A stretch of DNA of 64,000 nt from Haloplanus salinus (GCF_003336245.1 NZ_QPHM01000001.1:1900113-1964112), one strand, 5' to 3'. Positions 26,303-38,757 are shown, counted from the stretch's first letter. Translations and numbers: made by a program. The notes: generated by a model not told the origin, from the sequence alone.

Positions 26303-27223
26303 CTAGTCGTTTCGCGCCGCCCACGGCCGCAGTATCGCGTGGACCGCCTCGTTCATCGGCGCCTCGACGCCCACACGCTCGGCGTGGCGTACGACCGACC
26401 CGTGGAGGGCGTCGAGTTCCAACCGATTCCCGTGGGTCAGATCGTAGTGGAGCGAGGAGTACATCCCCGGATTCAGATCCTGGACGAACGCACACCACTC
26501 GTCGACCACCGCCTCCGGCAGGTCGACCCCCTCCGCCCGCGCGACGCTACTCACCTCCGCCATGAGCCGCTGGTACATCGTCCACGACGCCTCGACCTCC
26601 CGAATCTCCCCCAGCGACAGCCGCGTCGTCGCCGTCATCCCCGCCTGCGCACAGATGAGACAGAACTTCCGCCAGAGTTCGGTGCGCACGTCGTCGGCCA
26701 GGACCGCCTCGACGCCCGCACACGCCGACAGCGCGCCGTCGAGCGCCTCGATTCGATCCGTTCGCTCGCCGTCGAGTTCCCCGTAGACGAACCGTGCGGG
26801 ACCGCCCGTGTGCTCGACCACGCCCGGTTCGGCGACGGTGGAGAAGATGTACGCCACGCCGCCGACGACGTGCCCCTCGCCGACTTCCTCGGCGATCCAC
26901 GCCTCGTTGTCGACGCCGTTCTGGAGCGAGACGACGGCCGTATCGTCGCCCAGCAACGGCCCGAGGGCCGCGGCCGCCTCGCGCGTGTCGTACGACTTCA
27001 CGCAGAACAGGACGTAGTCACACGGGCCGACCGCGCTCGGGTCGTCCGTCGCCGGCGGGTCGACCGACGTATCGCCCGCGACGCTCTCGACCCGCAACCC
27101 CGACGACTGGAGCGCCGCCAAGTGGTCGCCACGGGCGATCAGATGCACCTCGTGACCGGCGTCCGCGAGTCGCGCGCCGAGATAGCCACCGACGCCACCG
27201 GCTCCGAAGACGGCGAACTTCAT
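26303..27223 (-). CDS. 2-dehydropantoate 2-reductase (ketopantoate reductase family)
   Basis: 306 residues from ATG 27223 (MKFAVFGAGGVGGYLGARLA). The Rossmann motif GAGGVGG, the catalytic Lys in LFCVKSYDT and LWRKFCLICA, and the C-terminal helical domain (NPGMYSSLHYDLTHGNRLEL) match PanE/ApbA proteins. It reduces 2-dehydropantoate to pantoate with NADPH for coenzyme A. Haloarchaea often carry several family members, so this copy may serve another 2-oxo acid. The ORF extends 105 codons upstream into the AT-rich gap but without family sequence. Confidence 0.85.
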   Translation of the reverse strand: MKFAVFGAGGVGGYLGARLADAGHEVHLIARGDHLAALQSSGLRVESVAGDTSVDPPATDDPSAVGPCDYVLFCVKSYDTREAAAALGPLLGDDTAVVSLQNGVDNEAWIAEEVGEGHVVGGVAYIFSTVAEPGVVEHTGGPARFVYGELDGERTDRIEALDGALSACAGVEAVLADDVRTELWRKFCLICAQAGMTATTRLSLGEIREVEASWTMYQRLMAEVSSVARAEGVDLPEAVVDEWCAFVQDLNPGMYSSLHYDLTHGNRLELDALHGSVVRHAERVGVEAPMNEAVHAILRPWAARND

Positions 27224-27566
27224 GATCGGCGTACGACCGACGGCGTCAAAGGCACTTGGGACTCCACGCGAACCTCGGGGTGTGATTTCCCGAGAAAATA
27301 TTAGATTATTAATTAGTCGACGAACGATACTCGCACTGGGGAAACGGGGGTGCCTCTGACACATCACGGGAACAGCTATCGTTCGTCCGTTTCCACCGTT
27401 TCCCTCCCCTATCCGGTGCTTCTCGGCGCGGACCGTCCGCATATCGTTCCGACTCCCCGGAGCAACTCTGCCCTCCCCGATTTGAACTCCGAAAGACGGT
27501 CGCCTCACTCCGTTCGACACTGCGACTTCCGTGCTCAAATCGGCTCAGTTGGGTTTTCGGAGAAAA
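27224..27566. other. Gene-free gap with relic of tRNA-linked insertion
   Basis: This 343-bp stretch has no convincing gene. 27290-27320 is AT-rich (TATTAGATTATTAATTAG). The half next to tRNA-Tyr contains a partial copy of the tRNA 3' end at 27468-27487. A reverse ORF across it (27309-27596) runs through the tRNA and its copy and is not accepted as a protein gene. It probably marks a former integration site. Confidence 0.6.
27468..27487 (-). repeat. Partial copy of the tRNA-Tyr 3' end (att-like)
   Basis: CTGCCCTCCCCGATTTGAAC at 27468-27487 matches 27568-27587, the 3' end of tRNA-Tyr, at 19 of 20 positions, exactly 100 bp apart. Similarity continues with mismatches for some bases into the tRNA 3' flank (CTCCG at both). 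Such partial tRNA 3' ends are left by integrases that use tRNA genes as attachment sites. Confidence 0.7.
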
Positions 27567-27640
27567 TCCGCCCTCCCCGATTTGAACGGGGGGCAAGCCG
27601 ATCTACAGTCGGCTGCTCTACCAGTCTGAGCTAAGGGCGG
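27567..27640 (-). tRNA. tRNA-Tyr (GTA)
   Basis: 74 nt on the reverse strand. The acceptor stem pairs CCGCCCT with AGGGCGG, discriminator A; the C1-G72 pair is the archaeal tyrosine identity mark. The anticodon arm is GCCGA-CTGTAGA-TCGGC (anticodon GTA), and the T arm CCCCG-TTCAAAT-CGGGG. No intron and no encoded CCA. A partial copy of the 3' end lies 100 bp downstream. Confidence 0.95.
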
Positions 27641-27733
27641 GCACCTACACGTAATCGCCAGACTGGACTTAAGGATTCCCATTCGGCCGGACGGACCCGA
27701 ACCCTTTCCCCGGCCGCCCGCCATCGACGCCGC

Positions 27734-28498
27734 ATGGACGAGGAGCGACAGGCTACCTTCGGGCCGGACGGCGAGTTGGAGACCGAGGCGCCGGCGGCGA
27801 CGGGCACCAACGACTTCGGCGAGGAGACGGGTGCCGACGAGACGGACGGTGGGTTCAACCGTTACGCGGTGGTCAGCCTGCTCCAGAAGGCCATCCGCCG
27901 CGGTGACGAGGAGGTGTCGGCGTGGTGTGCCTGGGAACTCGCCCGCTCCGGCTTCGGGTGGAACCTCTGGGACCGTCTGAACACGTTCGTCGTCGAGGAC
28001 TTGCAGGCCGACGCGCGGGCAGCCCTCCTCGTCGGCCGGTACGAGGACCTCGCGGCGGAGTGGGACATGGACTCCCGGCGCGGACAGATGGCGGCGGTGC
28101 AGGCGGCGCTCGTCGTTGCCCGTGCCCGTAGCGCCCGCGAGGGCGCGAACGCGGTCAACGCCTTCCACGCCATCGCGACGCGACGGGCCGAGGCCCACGA
28201 CCGGGGCGGGGAGCCGACACACTCCTTCCCCGTCGCGGCCGACGACCTCTCGGCAGGCGGGCGGTTCGACGTGGCGCTCGACGGCCACACGGGGGAGGGA
28301 AAGCGACTGAACCGTAGCTCGCCGTTCTTCCGAGTTCACGGCGCGCGCGTCGGTCCCGAGGGCGAGACGGAACCGAGCGCACGGTGGAAACGGCTGTATC
28401 TGGCGCTCGACGAGTACGACTACACCGACGAGGAGATCGAACACGCCCTCGCGGCGGTCGATGCCGACGACCCGTGGGCGGAGCCGGAGTTCGAGTAG
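27734..28498 (+). CDS. Stand-alone RarA/MgsA C-terminal-domain-like protein
   Basis: 254 residues. After an acidic N-terminus of about 40 residues, NRYAVVSLLQKAIRRGDEEV followed by SAWCAWELARSG resembles the helical C-terminal domain of MgsA/RarA clamp-loader-like ATPases (compare the family pattern of Ala-rich helices after a Lys-x-x-Arg-Gly-x-D motif). The AAA+ ATPase half is absent. It might modulate replication-fork or clamp complexes, or act as an antagonist by mimicry. The resemblance is by eye; no ATPase gene is adjacent. Confidence 0.5.
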   Translation: MDEERQATFGPDGELETEAPAATGTNDFGEETGADETDGGFNRYAVVSLLQKAIRRGDEEVSAWCAWELARSGFGWNLWDRLNTFVVEDLQADARAALLVGRYEDLAAEWDMDSRRGQMAAVQAALVVARARSAREGANAVNAFHAIATRRAEAHDRGGEPTHSFPVAADDLSAGGRFDVALDGHTGEGKRLNRSSPFFRVHGARVGPEGETEPSARWKRLYLALDEYDYTDEEIEHALAAVDADDPWAEPEFE

Positions 28499-28499
28499 C

Positions 28500-29462
28500 T
28501 CACTCGTCCCACAGCGCGTACACGTCGTCGCGGATCGGCTCGGTGTACCGCTGACCGTCGAGTTCGACGCCCGCTTCCCCCTCCACGACCCGGCCGATGT
28601 CGACGGCGTCGATCCCCTCGGCAGAGAGCGCTGCCAGCGCCTCGTCTCCGTCGGCCGCGTCGACGGCGGCGAGCAAGGCTCCGGAGCCGAGGACCCGGAG
28701 GGGATCGATGCCGACGGCGTCGCAGACGACCCGGGTCTCGTCGCGGACGCGGACGGCGTCGCGGTCGACCTCGAGGGTCGCCCCCGCGGTCAACGCCATC
28801 TCGATCAATCCCTCGAGGACGCCGCCCTCCGTCGGGTCGTGCATGGCCGTCGCGACGGGCGCGAGGACGGCCGCCTCCGGCATGACGCTGAGGTCGTCGA
28901 ACGCGGCGGTCGCGCGGTCGAGCGTCGACGCCGGGAGGTCGAGTCGGTCACGGAAGTCGGTGGCGACGACGCCCGTCGCCTCGATGCCCGCGCCCTTCGT
29001 GAGCAGGATCCGATCGCCCGGCGTCGCCCCGCCCGTCGGGACGTACCGGTCGGCGACGCCGAGGCAGGTGAGCGAGCAGAGCGGCCTATCGAGACCGGCG
29101 ACGACTTCGGTGTGCCCGCCGGCGATGGTCAGCCCCAGCCGCCTCGACTCGGCGTCGAGTTGGCCGGTAACCGTCTCCAGCAGGTCCGTATCGGCGCCCG
29201 GGAGGAGGACCGTACAGAGGAGAAACGCCGGGCGGCCGCCACACGCCGCCACGTCGTTCGAGGCGACGGTGACGGCCAGTTGGCCGATGCGCTCGGCCGC
29301 GAGCGAGATGGGGTCCGTGCTGACGACCAGCGTCTCCCCGCCCACCCGAATCGCCGCGGCGTCCTCGCCGAACGCGGGTCCGGCGAGGAGGTCCGGGTTC
29401 GTCGCGCCCGTCCGCGACAGCACGAGGTCGGTAAGCGTCGCCCGATCCAACTTCCCGGTCAT
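28500..29462 (-). CDS. AIR synthase/HypE-family protein
   Basis: 320 residues from ATG 29462. The PurM/HypE/ThiL-type ATP-binding fold is indicated by GPAFGEDAAAIRVGGETLVV STDPIS, VASNDVAACGGRPAFLLC and HDPTEGGVLEGLIEMALTAG. The overall arrangement (short N-terminus, DPTEGG) is HypE-like, but no hydrogenase or Hyp genes are near, so it is one of the stand-alone haloarchaeal AIR-synthase-related proteins. Reaction unknown; probably ATP-dependent. Convergent with the RarA-like gene (1 bp apart). Confidence 0.8.
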   Translation of the reverse strand: MTGKLDRATLTDLVLSRTGATNPDLLAGPAFGEDAAAIRVGGETLVVSTDPISLAAERIGQLAVTVASNDVAACGGRPAFLLCTVLLPGADTDLLETVTGQLDAESRRLGLTIAGGHTEVVAGLDRPLCSLTCLGVADRYVPTGGATPGDRILLTKGAGIEATGVVATDFRDRLDLPASTLDRATAAFDDLSVMPEAAVLAPVATAMHDPTEGGVLEGLIEMALTAGATLEVDRDAVRVRDETRVVCDAVGIDPLRVLGSGALLAAVDAADGDEALAALSAEGIDAVDIGRVVEGEAGVELDGQRYTEPIRDDVYALWDE

Positions 29463-29537
29463 GCGCGGCGCTACGCCCGCCCCGTTGATGTGCCTTCCCG
29501 TCCACACCTACAAGCCACCACGGCCGGTAGGCGACGT

Positions 29538-30584
29538 ATGCTCCTGACGCCCGGCCCGACGGCGATGCCGCCGTCCGTCCGCGAAGCGATGAGCGAGGAA
29601 CTGATCAACCCCGACGTCGATCCGAGGTTTGCCGACCGCTACGACGCCGTGCTCGACAAACTCGGGACCGTCTTCGGAACCGACGACGAGGTCGTGGTCA
29701 TGGGCGGCGAGGGTATCCTCGGTCTCGAAGCGGCCGTTGCCTCGACCGTCGCGCCCGGTGACCGGGTGCTCTGTCTCTCGAACGGGCCGTACGGCGACGG
29801 GTTCACCGACTTCGTCGAGAGCTACGGCGGCGAGTCGACGCTCGTCGACGCGGACTACGACGATTCGCTCCCCCTGGCCGACTTGGAACGGACGCTCGCG
29901 GGCGGCGAGTACGACGTGGCGACCATGGTCCACTGCGAGACGCCGACGGGGACGCTCAACGAACTCTCCCCCGCGCTCGACCTGTTCGACGAGCACGACG
30001 TCCTGACCGTCGTCGACGCCGTCTCCTCACTCGGCGGGACGCCCGTCCCGACCGACCGTATCGACATCTGCCTCGGCGCCTCACAGAAGTGCTTCAGCGC
30101 GCCGCCGGGGCTCGCCATCGCGTCGGTGAGCGCGGCGGCGTGGGAGCGGATCGAGGACCGCGACCCCGCGTCGCTCTACACCAACCTGCTTCCGTGGCAC
30201 GGGGCCGAACAGCCGTACCCCTACACCCACCTGACGACGCTCGTGGTCGCACTCGACGAGGCGCTCGACCTCCTTCTGGGTGAAGGACTGGACGCCGTCT
30301 ACGACCGCCACCAGGAGGTGGCCGCGCACTGCCGAGCGCGTGGCCGTGACCTCGGACTGGAGCCATACCCCGGTCCCGAGCGGAGCTCGCCGACCGTCAC
30401 TGCCTTTTCGGTGCCCGGACGGGCAACCGAGCTACAGGACCGGCTCCGTGAGGACCACGACGTGACGCTTTCGACGGGGTTCGGTGACCTCGCCGCCGAC
30501 GTGCTTCGGGTCGGACACATGGGGTACAACGCCGACCTCGACCGGGTCGAACGAGCGATGGACGCACTCGCCGCGGAGCGCTAG
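29538..30584 (+). CDS. Class V aminotransferase (serine-pyruvate/alanine-glyoxylate type)
   Basis: 348 residues from ATG 29538. Opening MLLTPGPTAMPPSVREAMS is the family hallmark. The PLP Lys is in CLGASQKCFSAPPGLAI, and VDAVSSLGGTPV carries the Asp that pairs with the PLP nitrogen. C-terminal GFGDLAADVLRVGHMG holds the substrate carboxylate Arg. It transfers amino groups among Ala, Ser, Gly/glyoxylate or 2-oxo acids; glycine/serine metabolism is plausible. Its end overlaps the convergent helicase gene by 4 bases. Confidence 0.88.
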   Translation: MLLTPGPTAMPPSVREAMSEELINPDVDPRFADRYDAVLDKLGTVFGTDDEVVVMGGEGILGLEAAVASTVAPGDRVLCLSNGPYGDGFTDFVESYGGESTLVDADYDDSLPLADLERTLAGGEYDVATMVHCETPTGTLNELSPALDLFDEHDVLTVVDAVSSLGGTPVPTDRIDICLGASQKCFSAPPGLAIASVSAAAWERIEDRDPASLYTNLLPWHGAEQPYPYTHLTTLVVALDEALDLLLGEGLDAVYDRHQEVAAHCRARGRDLGLEPYPGPERSSPTVTAFSVPGRATELQDRLREDHDVTLSTGFGDLAADVLRVGHMGYNADLDRVERAMDALAAER

Positions 30585-32404
30585 TCGATTCCCTGCTCGG
30601 TCACACGAATCCCCTTCTCCGCGAGGTGGCGCATCTGTCGCTGGGCGAAGTCCTCCTCGCTCGTCCCCCGAGTCGCGAGGACGTACACCGTCGCGCTCCC
30701 GGCGGGACGCATCGTCCGGCCGGCGCGCTGGGCTCCCTGTCGGCGCGACCCGCCGAGCCCCGAGGCGACGACGGCGAGTTCGGCGTTCGGCAGGTCGATC
30801 CCCTCGTCGCCGACCCGTGAGACGACGAGCGTCCGGCGGTCGCCGGACCGGAACTCCTCGAACAGCCGGTCGCGTTCGTGGTGGGGGGTCTCGCCGCTCA
30901 CGAAGGGAGCGTCGATTGCCCCGGCGATCGACCGGCCGTGATCCAGCCACTCGACGAACACGAGTGCCTTCGCGGTCGGATGTTCGGCGAGGAGGTGTCG
31001 AACCTCGTCGACCTTCGCCGGGTTTTCGCTCGCGATGCGATGTCGCGCGCGCGGTTCCGCGCTCGCGTACGCGTTCCGCTCCTCGTCGTCCGCCCACGGG
31101 AGGTAGCGAATCTCGACTTCCGGCTCCTGCACGTAGCCGGCGTCGAAGAGGGCGTCCCAGTCGGTGCCGATCGGCGGGCCGACGAGCGTGTAGATGTCCG
31201 TCTCGCGGTCGTCTTCCCGGACCGGCGTCGCGGAGAGACCGAGGCGGTGTTTGCTCTGTAGGTCCGCGCTCCGGCGGTACACTTCGCTGGGGATGTGGTG
31301 TACCTCGTCGTAGACGATCAGCCCCCACTCGCGCCGGTCGAAGAGCGCGCGATGGCGGTCCATGCCTGCGACCTGATACGTCGCGATCGTAACCGGTCGA
31401 ATCTCCTTCTCGCCGCCGTGGTACTCGCCGATGTCCCCGTCCCCGAACGTCGTGTGTTCGCGGAGTTCCGACCGCCACTGGCCGGCGAGTTCGCGGCTCG
31501 GAACGAGGATCAGCGTCTCGCCGCCGACGGCCGCGAGGGCGCCGATGGCGGCGACGGTCTTCCCGCTTCCGGATGGACCGACGAACACCCCTGCCCGCTG
31601 GTCGAGGAACCGATCGACCCAGTCGCGCTGGTAGTCCCGGAGCGGGGTCGTCAACTCGACGTCCAGTGGGTCGCCGGTTTCCAGGCTCCGGTCGTCGACG
31701 ACCGGGTACCCCGCCTCGTAGAGGATCCGTTTGATCGCCGCCTCGCTGCCCTCGACCACCCAGCTTTCGGTGTCCGAAATCGGCGCGTGGAGCTGTTCCT
31801 CGTCGAGTTTCTGCCGCGCGACGTTCCCCATCAGGCTCTCGCTCGCCGCCTCCAACACGGTGTAGCCGTCCTCGTGGGTGGTGAGCGTGAACTGCCGGGC
31901 ACGAGTCCACTGGCGTTCGATCCACTCCTCCAGATGCGGAGAGCGGCGAGGGAGCACGGAGCGGAGCGTCCGCAGGAAGGCGTCGCAGTCGTCGAACGGG
32001 GCGGCCCACACGTCCTCCCGGCGGATACGGTAGAGATAGCCCTTGGTCCCGGACGTGTCGGCGAGGTGGGCGACCCGCGAGAGTTGTGCGCGCGTGTACT
32101 GCGTCGGCTGGTCGACGACGAGTTCGCGACGCTCGGGGAAGCAGACGACGCGCTCGCGTTCGGCGAGCCGGCTCCACTCCGTCGGATACCAGACGACCGG
32201 ATCGGCCTCGACGTCGAGCCGTTGCACGTCGCCCTCGGCGACCAACCGGTCGAGGGCCTCGCTGGCGGCGGCCTGTGAGCAGCCGAGGCGACGGGCGATC
32301 TGCTGGGCGGTGGCGACGGGGCGCCCCTCCTCCTGGAGCGCATCGTAAAACGACTCCACGGTGACGACCTGCTCGTCGTCTCCGTCGGCGGACTCGTCAG
32401 TCAT
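30581..32404 (-). CDS. XPB/Rad25-like superfamily 2 helicase
   Basis: 607 residues. An N-terminal winged-helix-like segment (TAQQIARRLGCSQAAASEAL) precedes an SF2 helicase: Q-like LRDYQRDWVDRFL, Walker A GPSGSGKTVAAIGAL, Walker B DEVH in LIVYDEVHHIP, motif III GLSATPVREDD, motif VI GAQRAGRTMRP. The order and DEVH box match XPB. Archaeal XPB acts in DNA repair and perhaps transcription. The N-terminal DNA-binding module is a haloarchaeal type. A TBP gene lies upstream on the same strand, 42 bp away, which is suggestive for a transcription-linked role. Confidence 0.85.
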   Translation of the reverse strand: MTDESADGDDEQVVTVESFYDALQEEGRPVATAQQIARRLGCSQAAASEALDRLVAEGDVQRLDVEADPVVWYPTEWSRLAERERVVCFPERRELVVDQPTQYTRAQLSRVAHLADTSGTKGYLYRIRREDVWAAPFDDCDAFLRTLRSVLPRRSPHLEEWIERQWTRARQFTLTTHEDGYTVLEAASESLMGNVARQKLDEEQLHAPISDTESWVVEGSEAAIKRILYEAGYPVVDDRSLETGDPLDVELTTPLRDYQRDWVDRFLDQRAGVFVGPSGSGKTVAAIGALAAVGGETLILVPSRELAGQWRSELREHTTFGDGDIGEYHGGEKEIRPVTIATYQVAGMDRHRALFDRREWGLIVYDEVHHIPSEVYRRSADLQSKHRLGLSATPVREDDRETDIYTLVGPPIGTDWDALFDAGYVQEPEVEIRYLPWADDEERNAYASAEPRARHRIASENPAKVDEVRHLLAEHPTAKALVFVEWLDHGRSIAGAIDAPFVSGETPHHERDRLFEEFRSGDRRTLVVSRVGDEGIDLPNAELAVVASGLGGSRRQGAQRAGRTMRPAGSATVYVLATRGTSEEDFAQRQMRHLAEKGIRVTEQGID

Positions 32405-32446
32405 CGATCGGTGTACGGCCCGGACGGAGAAACGAGTTGTGACCTG

Positions 32447-33007
32447 CTATCCCAGTAGCCCGAGATCGTCGATACGGTCGACGATCACCCCGACCGCTTC
32501 GGCCGCGTCGGCCGTCCGCTTTCCACCCGTGATGACGATTTTCCCGCTACCGAAAAGCAGGATTACCACGTCCGGATCGTCCATCCGGTAGACGAGCCCC
32601 GGGAACTGTTCGGGCTCGTACTCGACGTCCTCCAGTCCGAGGCCGATGGCGAGCGCGTTGAGGTTGAGCGTGTGCCCTAGATCCGCGCTGGAGACGATGT
32701 TCTGGACCGTGATCTCCGGGGCCTCCTCGACGGGAATCCGGAGATCACGAAGCTTCTGGAAGATGATACCGAGCGCTTCGTGGACGTCGTCGATACTTTT
32801 CGCGCCCGTGCAGACGATCTTGCCCGAGCGGAAGATGAGGGCGGCCGCCTTCGGTTCCTGTGTCCGGTAGACCAGCCCCGGGAAGTTGTCGGGGTTGAAG
32901 TCCGCCCCCGGGAGGTCCTCTGCCAACGCTTCGAGGTCGAGCTCTTGCCCGATACCGGTCGACGCCACCACGTTCTGAATCTCTATCGAATCTGCCGGAT
33001 CACTCAT
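32447..33007 (-). CDS. tbp: TATA-box-binding protein
   Basis: 186 residues from ATG 33007. Two pseudo-symmetric repeats are clear: IEIQNVVASTGIGQELDLEA with FPGLVYRTQEPKAAALIFRS GKIVCTGAK, and ITVQNIVSSADLGHTLNLNA with FPGLVYRMDDPDVVILLFGS GKIVITGGK. It binds the archaeal TATA box and recruits TFB. Haloarchaea usually have several tbp genes; the strong match and lone position do not tell which paralogue this is. The 14 residues read upstream of 33007 extend past the TATA box and are rejected. Confidence 0.95.
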   Translation of the reverse strand: MSDPADSIEIQNVVASTGIGQELDLEALAEDLPGADFNPDNFPGLVYRTQEPKAAALIFRSGKIVCTGAKSIDDVHEALGIIFQKLRDLRIPVEEAPEITVQNIVSSADLGHTLNLNALAIGLGLEDVEYEPEQFPGLVYRMDDPDVVILLFGSGKIVITGGKRTADAAEAVGVIVDRIDDLGLLG

Positions 33008-33035
33008 CGTATGCGACCAAATGCACGCCCCATGC

Positions 33036-33042
33036 TTATAAA
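33036..33042 (-). promoter_or_regulatory. TATA box of tbp
   Basis: The reverse strand reads GGTTTATAAGCATG, with TTTATAA at 33036-33042, about 30 nt before the ATG at 33007. This puts the transcription start a few bases before the ATG, the common short-leader layout. Confidence 0.6.
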
Positions 33043-33178
33043 CCACCCCGGAGATGAGCGAGTCACGATTCCCGACGCCGCTCGATCGGTCGGATCGCCC
33101 CCATGCAGGTGCGAGTCACGATAGGGATCACCACGCACATATCAACCTGTCTGCCGATTTCGGCGGAAACCAACGGGG

Positions 33179-33184
33179 TTAAGT
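33179..33184 (+). promoter_or_regulatory. rRNA operon promoter element (distal)
   Basis: GGGGTTAAGTGTTCAA at 33176-33190 carries a TATA-like TTAAGT in the 490-bp leader between tbp and 16S. It is followed about 30 bp later by GC-rich leader. Tandem promoters of this sort drive haloarchaeal rRNA operons. Confidence 0.45.
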
Positions 33185-33288
33185 GTTCAACTCCACTCGG
33201 ATGTAATGCGAAGGCGGCGAGGGCGACGATGCCCTCGGCCCCGGACCGGAACGCCGACGCGGGGCGACCCCACGCTCGATCAACGGGC

Positions 33289-33294
33289 TTATAT
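33289..33294 (+). promoter_or_regulatory. rRNA operon promoter element (proximal)
   Basis: CGGGCTTATATGGGTCGC around 33284-33301 contains a good TATA box TTATAT, 110 bp after the distal element and about 208 bp before 16S. With the distal site it forms a tandem promoter arrangement. Confidence 0.6.
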
Positions 33295-33425
33295 GGGTCG
33301 CCCACCTCGGTTCAGGTCCGAACGAAAGATGAGGATTCCCCCCCTGCGGTCCGCCGTAAGACGGAATCTGATGTGAGCCTCGGTGGTTCGGTGACACCCG
33401 GTCGATCGGGCGACCCGAACCGCCA

Positions 33426-33449
33426 CCTTGGACCTCAGTGGTCTTTACG
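33426..33449 (+). other. 5' half of the 16S rRNA processing stem
   Basis: CCTTGG (33426-33431) pairs with CCAAGG (35022-35027), AGT-GGTC with GACC and ACT further in, and TTTACG with CGTAGT (35006-35011). The two strands are offset by small bulges (5 nt on this side, ACG on the other), much like the bulge-helix-bulge cut by archaeal splicing endonuclease to release pre-16S. Confidence 0.7.
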
Positions 33450-33501
33450 ACGCGGAAACATTACGTTTCCCGCCACCCCTCACTCCACATGGAGTGAGCC
33501 C

Positions 33502-34972
<1,471 letters not shown>

Positions 34973-35005
34973 CTGACCGGGACCTCCCACACGGGAGGCC
35001 CACCA

Positions 35006-35027
35006 CGTAGTGACCACGACTCCAAGG
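35006..35027 (+). other. 3' half of the 16S rRNA processing stem
   Basis: CGTAGTGACC, ACG, ACT, CCAAGG at 35006-35027 pairs with 33426-33449 around the 16S gene. The 3-nt ACG bulge is where an archaeal bulge-helix-bulge cut would fall on this strand. Confidence 0.7.
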
Positions 35028-35117
35028 AAACGGTTCGACCGCCCGCGCGACCGGGCACCTACGATCCACCGAGGCTCACACCACAGGACACTCGCCCCGC
35101 GTCCCACCGACGGGACC

Positions 35118-35189
35118 GGGCCCGTAGCTCAGCGGTAGAGCACCTCCTTTGCAAGGAGGATGCCTTGGGTTCGAATCCCAACGGGTCCA
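35118..35189 (+). tRNA. tRNA-Ala (TGC)
   Basis: 72 nt in the 16S-23S spacer. Acceptor GGGCCCG pairs with CGGGTCC, discriminator A; anticodon arm CCTCC-TTTGCAA-GGAGG (anticodon TGC); T arm TTGGG-TTCGAAT-CCCAA. No intron, no encoded CCA. tRNA-Ala in this spacer is the standard haloarchaeal arrangement. Confidence 0.96.
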
Positions 35190-35361
35190 TGCCGACTCAC
35201 TCGCACGCCCGAATCGCACTCCTTAAGTGCAAGACGGCGTTCGATTGAGTCACGCAAGACCGATGCACCATCCCGCGTAAGCGCGGATGGGAAGGGTCGA
35301 ACGCACTCGCGTCCACGAGAGCGTGATGACACCGTATGTACGTGCGATCCAGGCGTCCACT

Positions 35362-35385
35362 GGACCCGACAGTTATCCGGGTCAC
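35362..35385 (+). other. 5' half of the 23S rRNA processing stem
   Basis: GGACCCGACAG (35362-35372) is perfectly complementary to CTGTCGGGTCC (38344-38354), and GGGTCAC (35379-35385) to GTGACCC (38333-38339). The short unpaired segments between form the expected bulges. This long helix brackets the 23S gene and is the pre-23S excision site. Confidence 0.8.
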
Positions 35386-35402
35386 TAGTGTGACATCCAT
35401 CA

Positions 35403-38316
<2,914 letters not shown>

Positions 38317-38332
38317 TCATTGAATTCGCACT

Positions 38333-38354
38333 GTGACCCGATGCTGTCGGGTCC
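38333..38354 (+). other. 3' half of the 23S rRNA processing stem
   Basis: GTGACCCGATGCTGTCGGGTCC pairs with 35362-35385 as described there. It lies 17 bp after the 23S 3' end. Confidence 0.8.
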
Positions 38355-38388
38355 AGGCGCAAACTGGATCGCACGTATATACGGCAGT

Positions 38389-38440
38389 TCGACCCGTGAC
38401 CGACGTTGGCGCTACGACGGTTCGATTCCGTCGGTCGGCA
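38389..38440 (+). other. tRNA-like element before 5S rRNA (tRNase Z signal)
   Basis: CGACGG-TTCGATT-CCGTCG (38415-38433) is a tRNA T arm, followed by GGTCGGC and a discriminator-like A at 38440, directly before 5S. An incomplete acceptor partner, TTCGACC at 38389-38395, pairs with GGTCGGC over six positions with one wobble. In Haloferax volcanii, 5S 5' ends are made by tRNase Z cutting after such a tRNA-like element; here the cut after 38440 would give the 5S start. Confidence 0.7.
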
Positions 38441-38562
38441 TGAAGGCGGCCAGAGCGGCGGGGACACACCCGTACCCATCCCGAACACGGACGTTAAGCC
38501 CGCCTGCGTATCGGCCAGTACTGGAGTGCGCGAGCCTCTGGGAGACCCGATTCGCCGCCTCA
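38441..38562 (+). rRNA. rrf: 5S ribosomal RNA
   Basis: About 122 nt, starting TGAAGGCGGCCAGAGCGG and ending GATTCGCCGCCTCA. AAGGCGGC pairs with GCCGCCT to close the molecule, and CCCGTACCCATCCCGAACACGG is the universal loop-B/C region. No tRNA-Cys follows within the next 200 bp, although many haloarchaeal operons have one there. Confidence 0.95.
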
Positions 38563-38682
38563 CCACTCATACTACAGTCATCCTGCCGAGCGACAGCCAT
38601 CTCGGCTCGGCTTGGTTCGCCGCCCGCGAGCGACGAGTCTCGCCGATCCTATCGCCATCTCACGCGCGATACTGCGTCCCAA

Positions 38683-38757
38683 CCCGGATTAAATCGAATT
38701 TAATCGGGCTGAAACCCTCCAAACCCGACTTCAGGGCGTTCCCGATTTAACGGGGTG
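38683..38757. other. AT-rich inverted repeat and hairpins after the rRNA operon
   Basis: GATTAAAT-CGA-ATTTAATC (38687-38705) is a perfect 8-3-8 inverted repeat. It is followed by CCCT...AGGG (38715-38735) and CCCGATTTAACGGGG (38741-38755), two more short hairpins, just before the surface-protein gene. It may include the operon terminator or the gene's promoter region, or be the end of an old IS200/IS605-type element. The window shows no transposase here. Confidence 0.4.

Noticed and set aside
27309..27596. Reverse-strand ORF of 95 codons downstream of tRNA-Tyr
   Set aside because: It runs through the tRNA 3' end and its partial copy and has no family resemblance; it probably reflects repeat-derived sequence.
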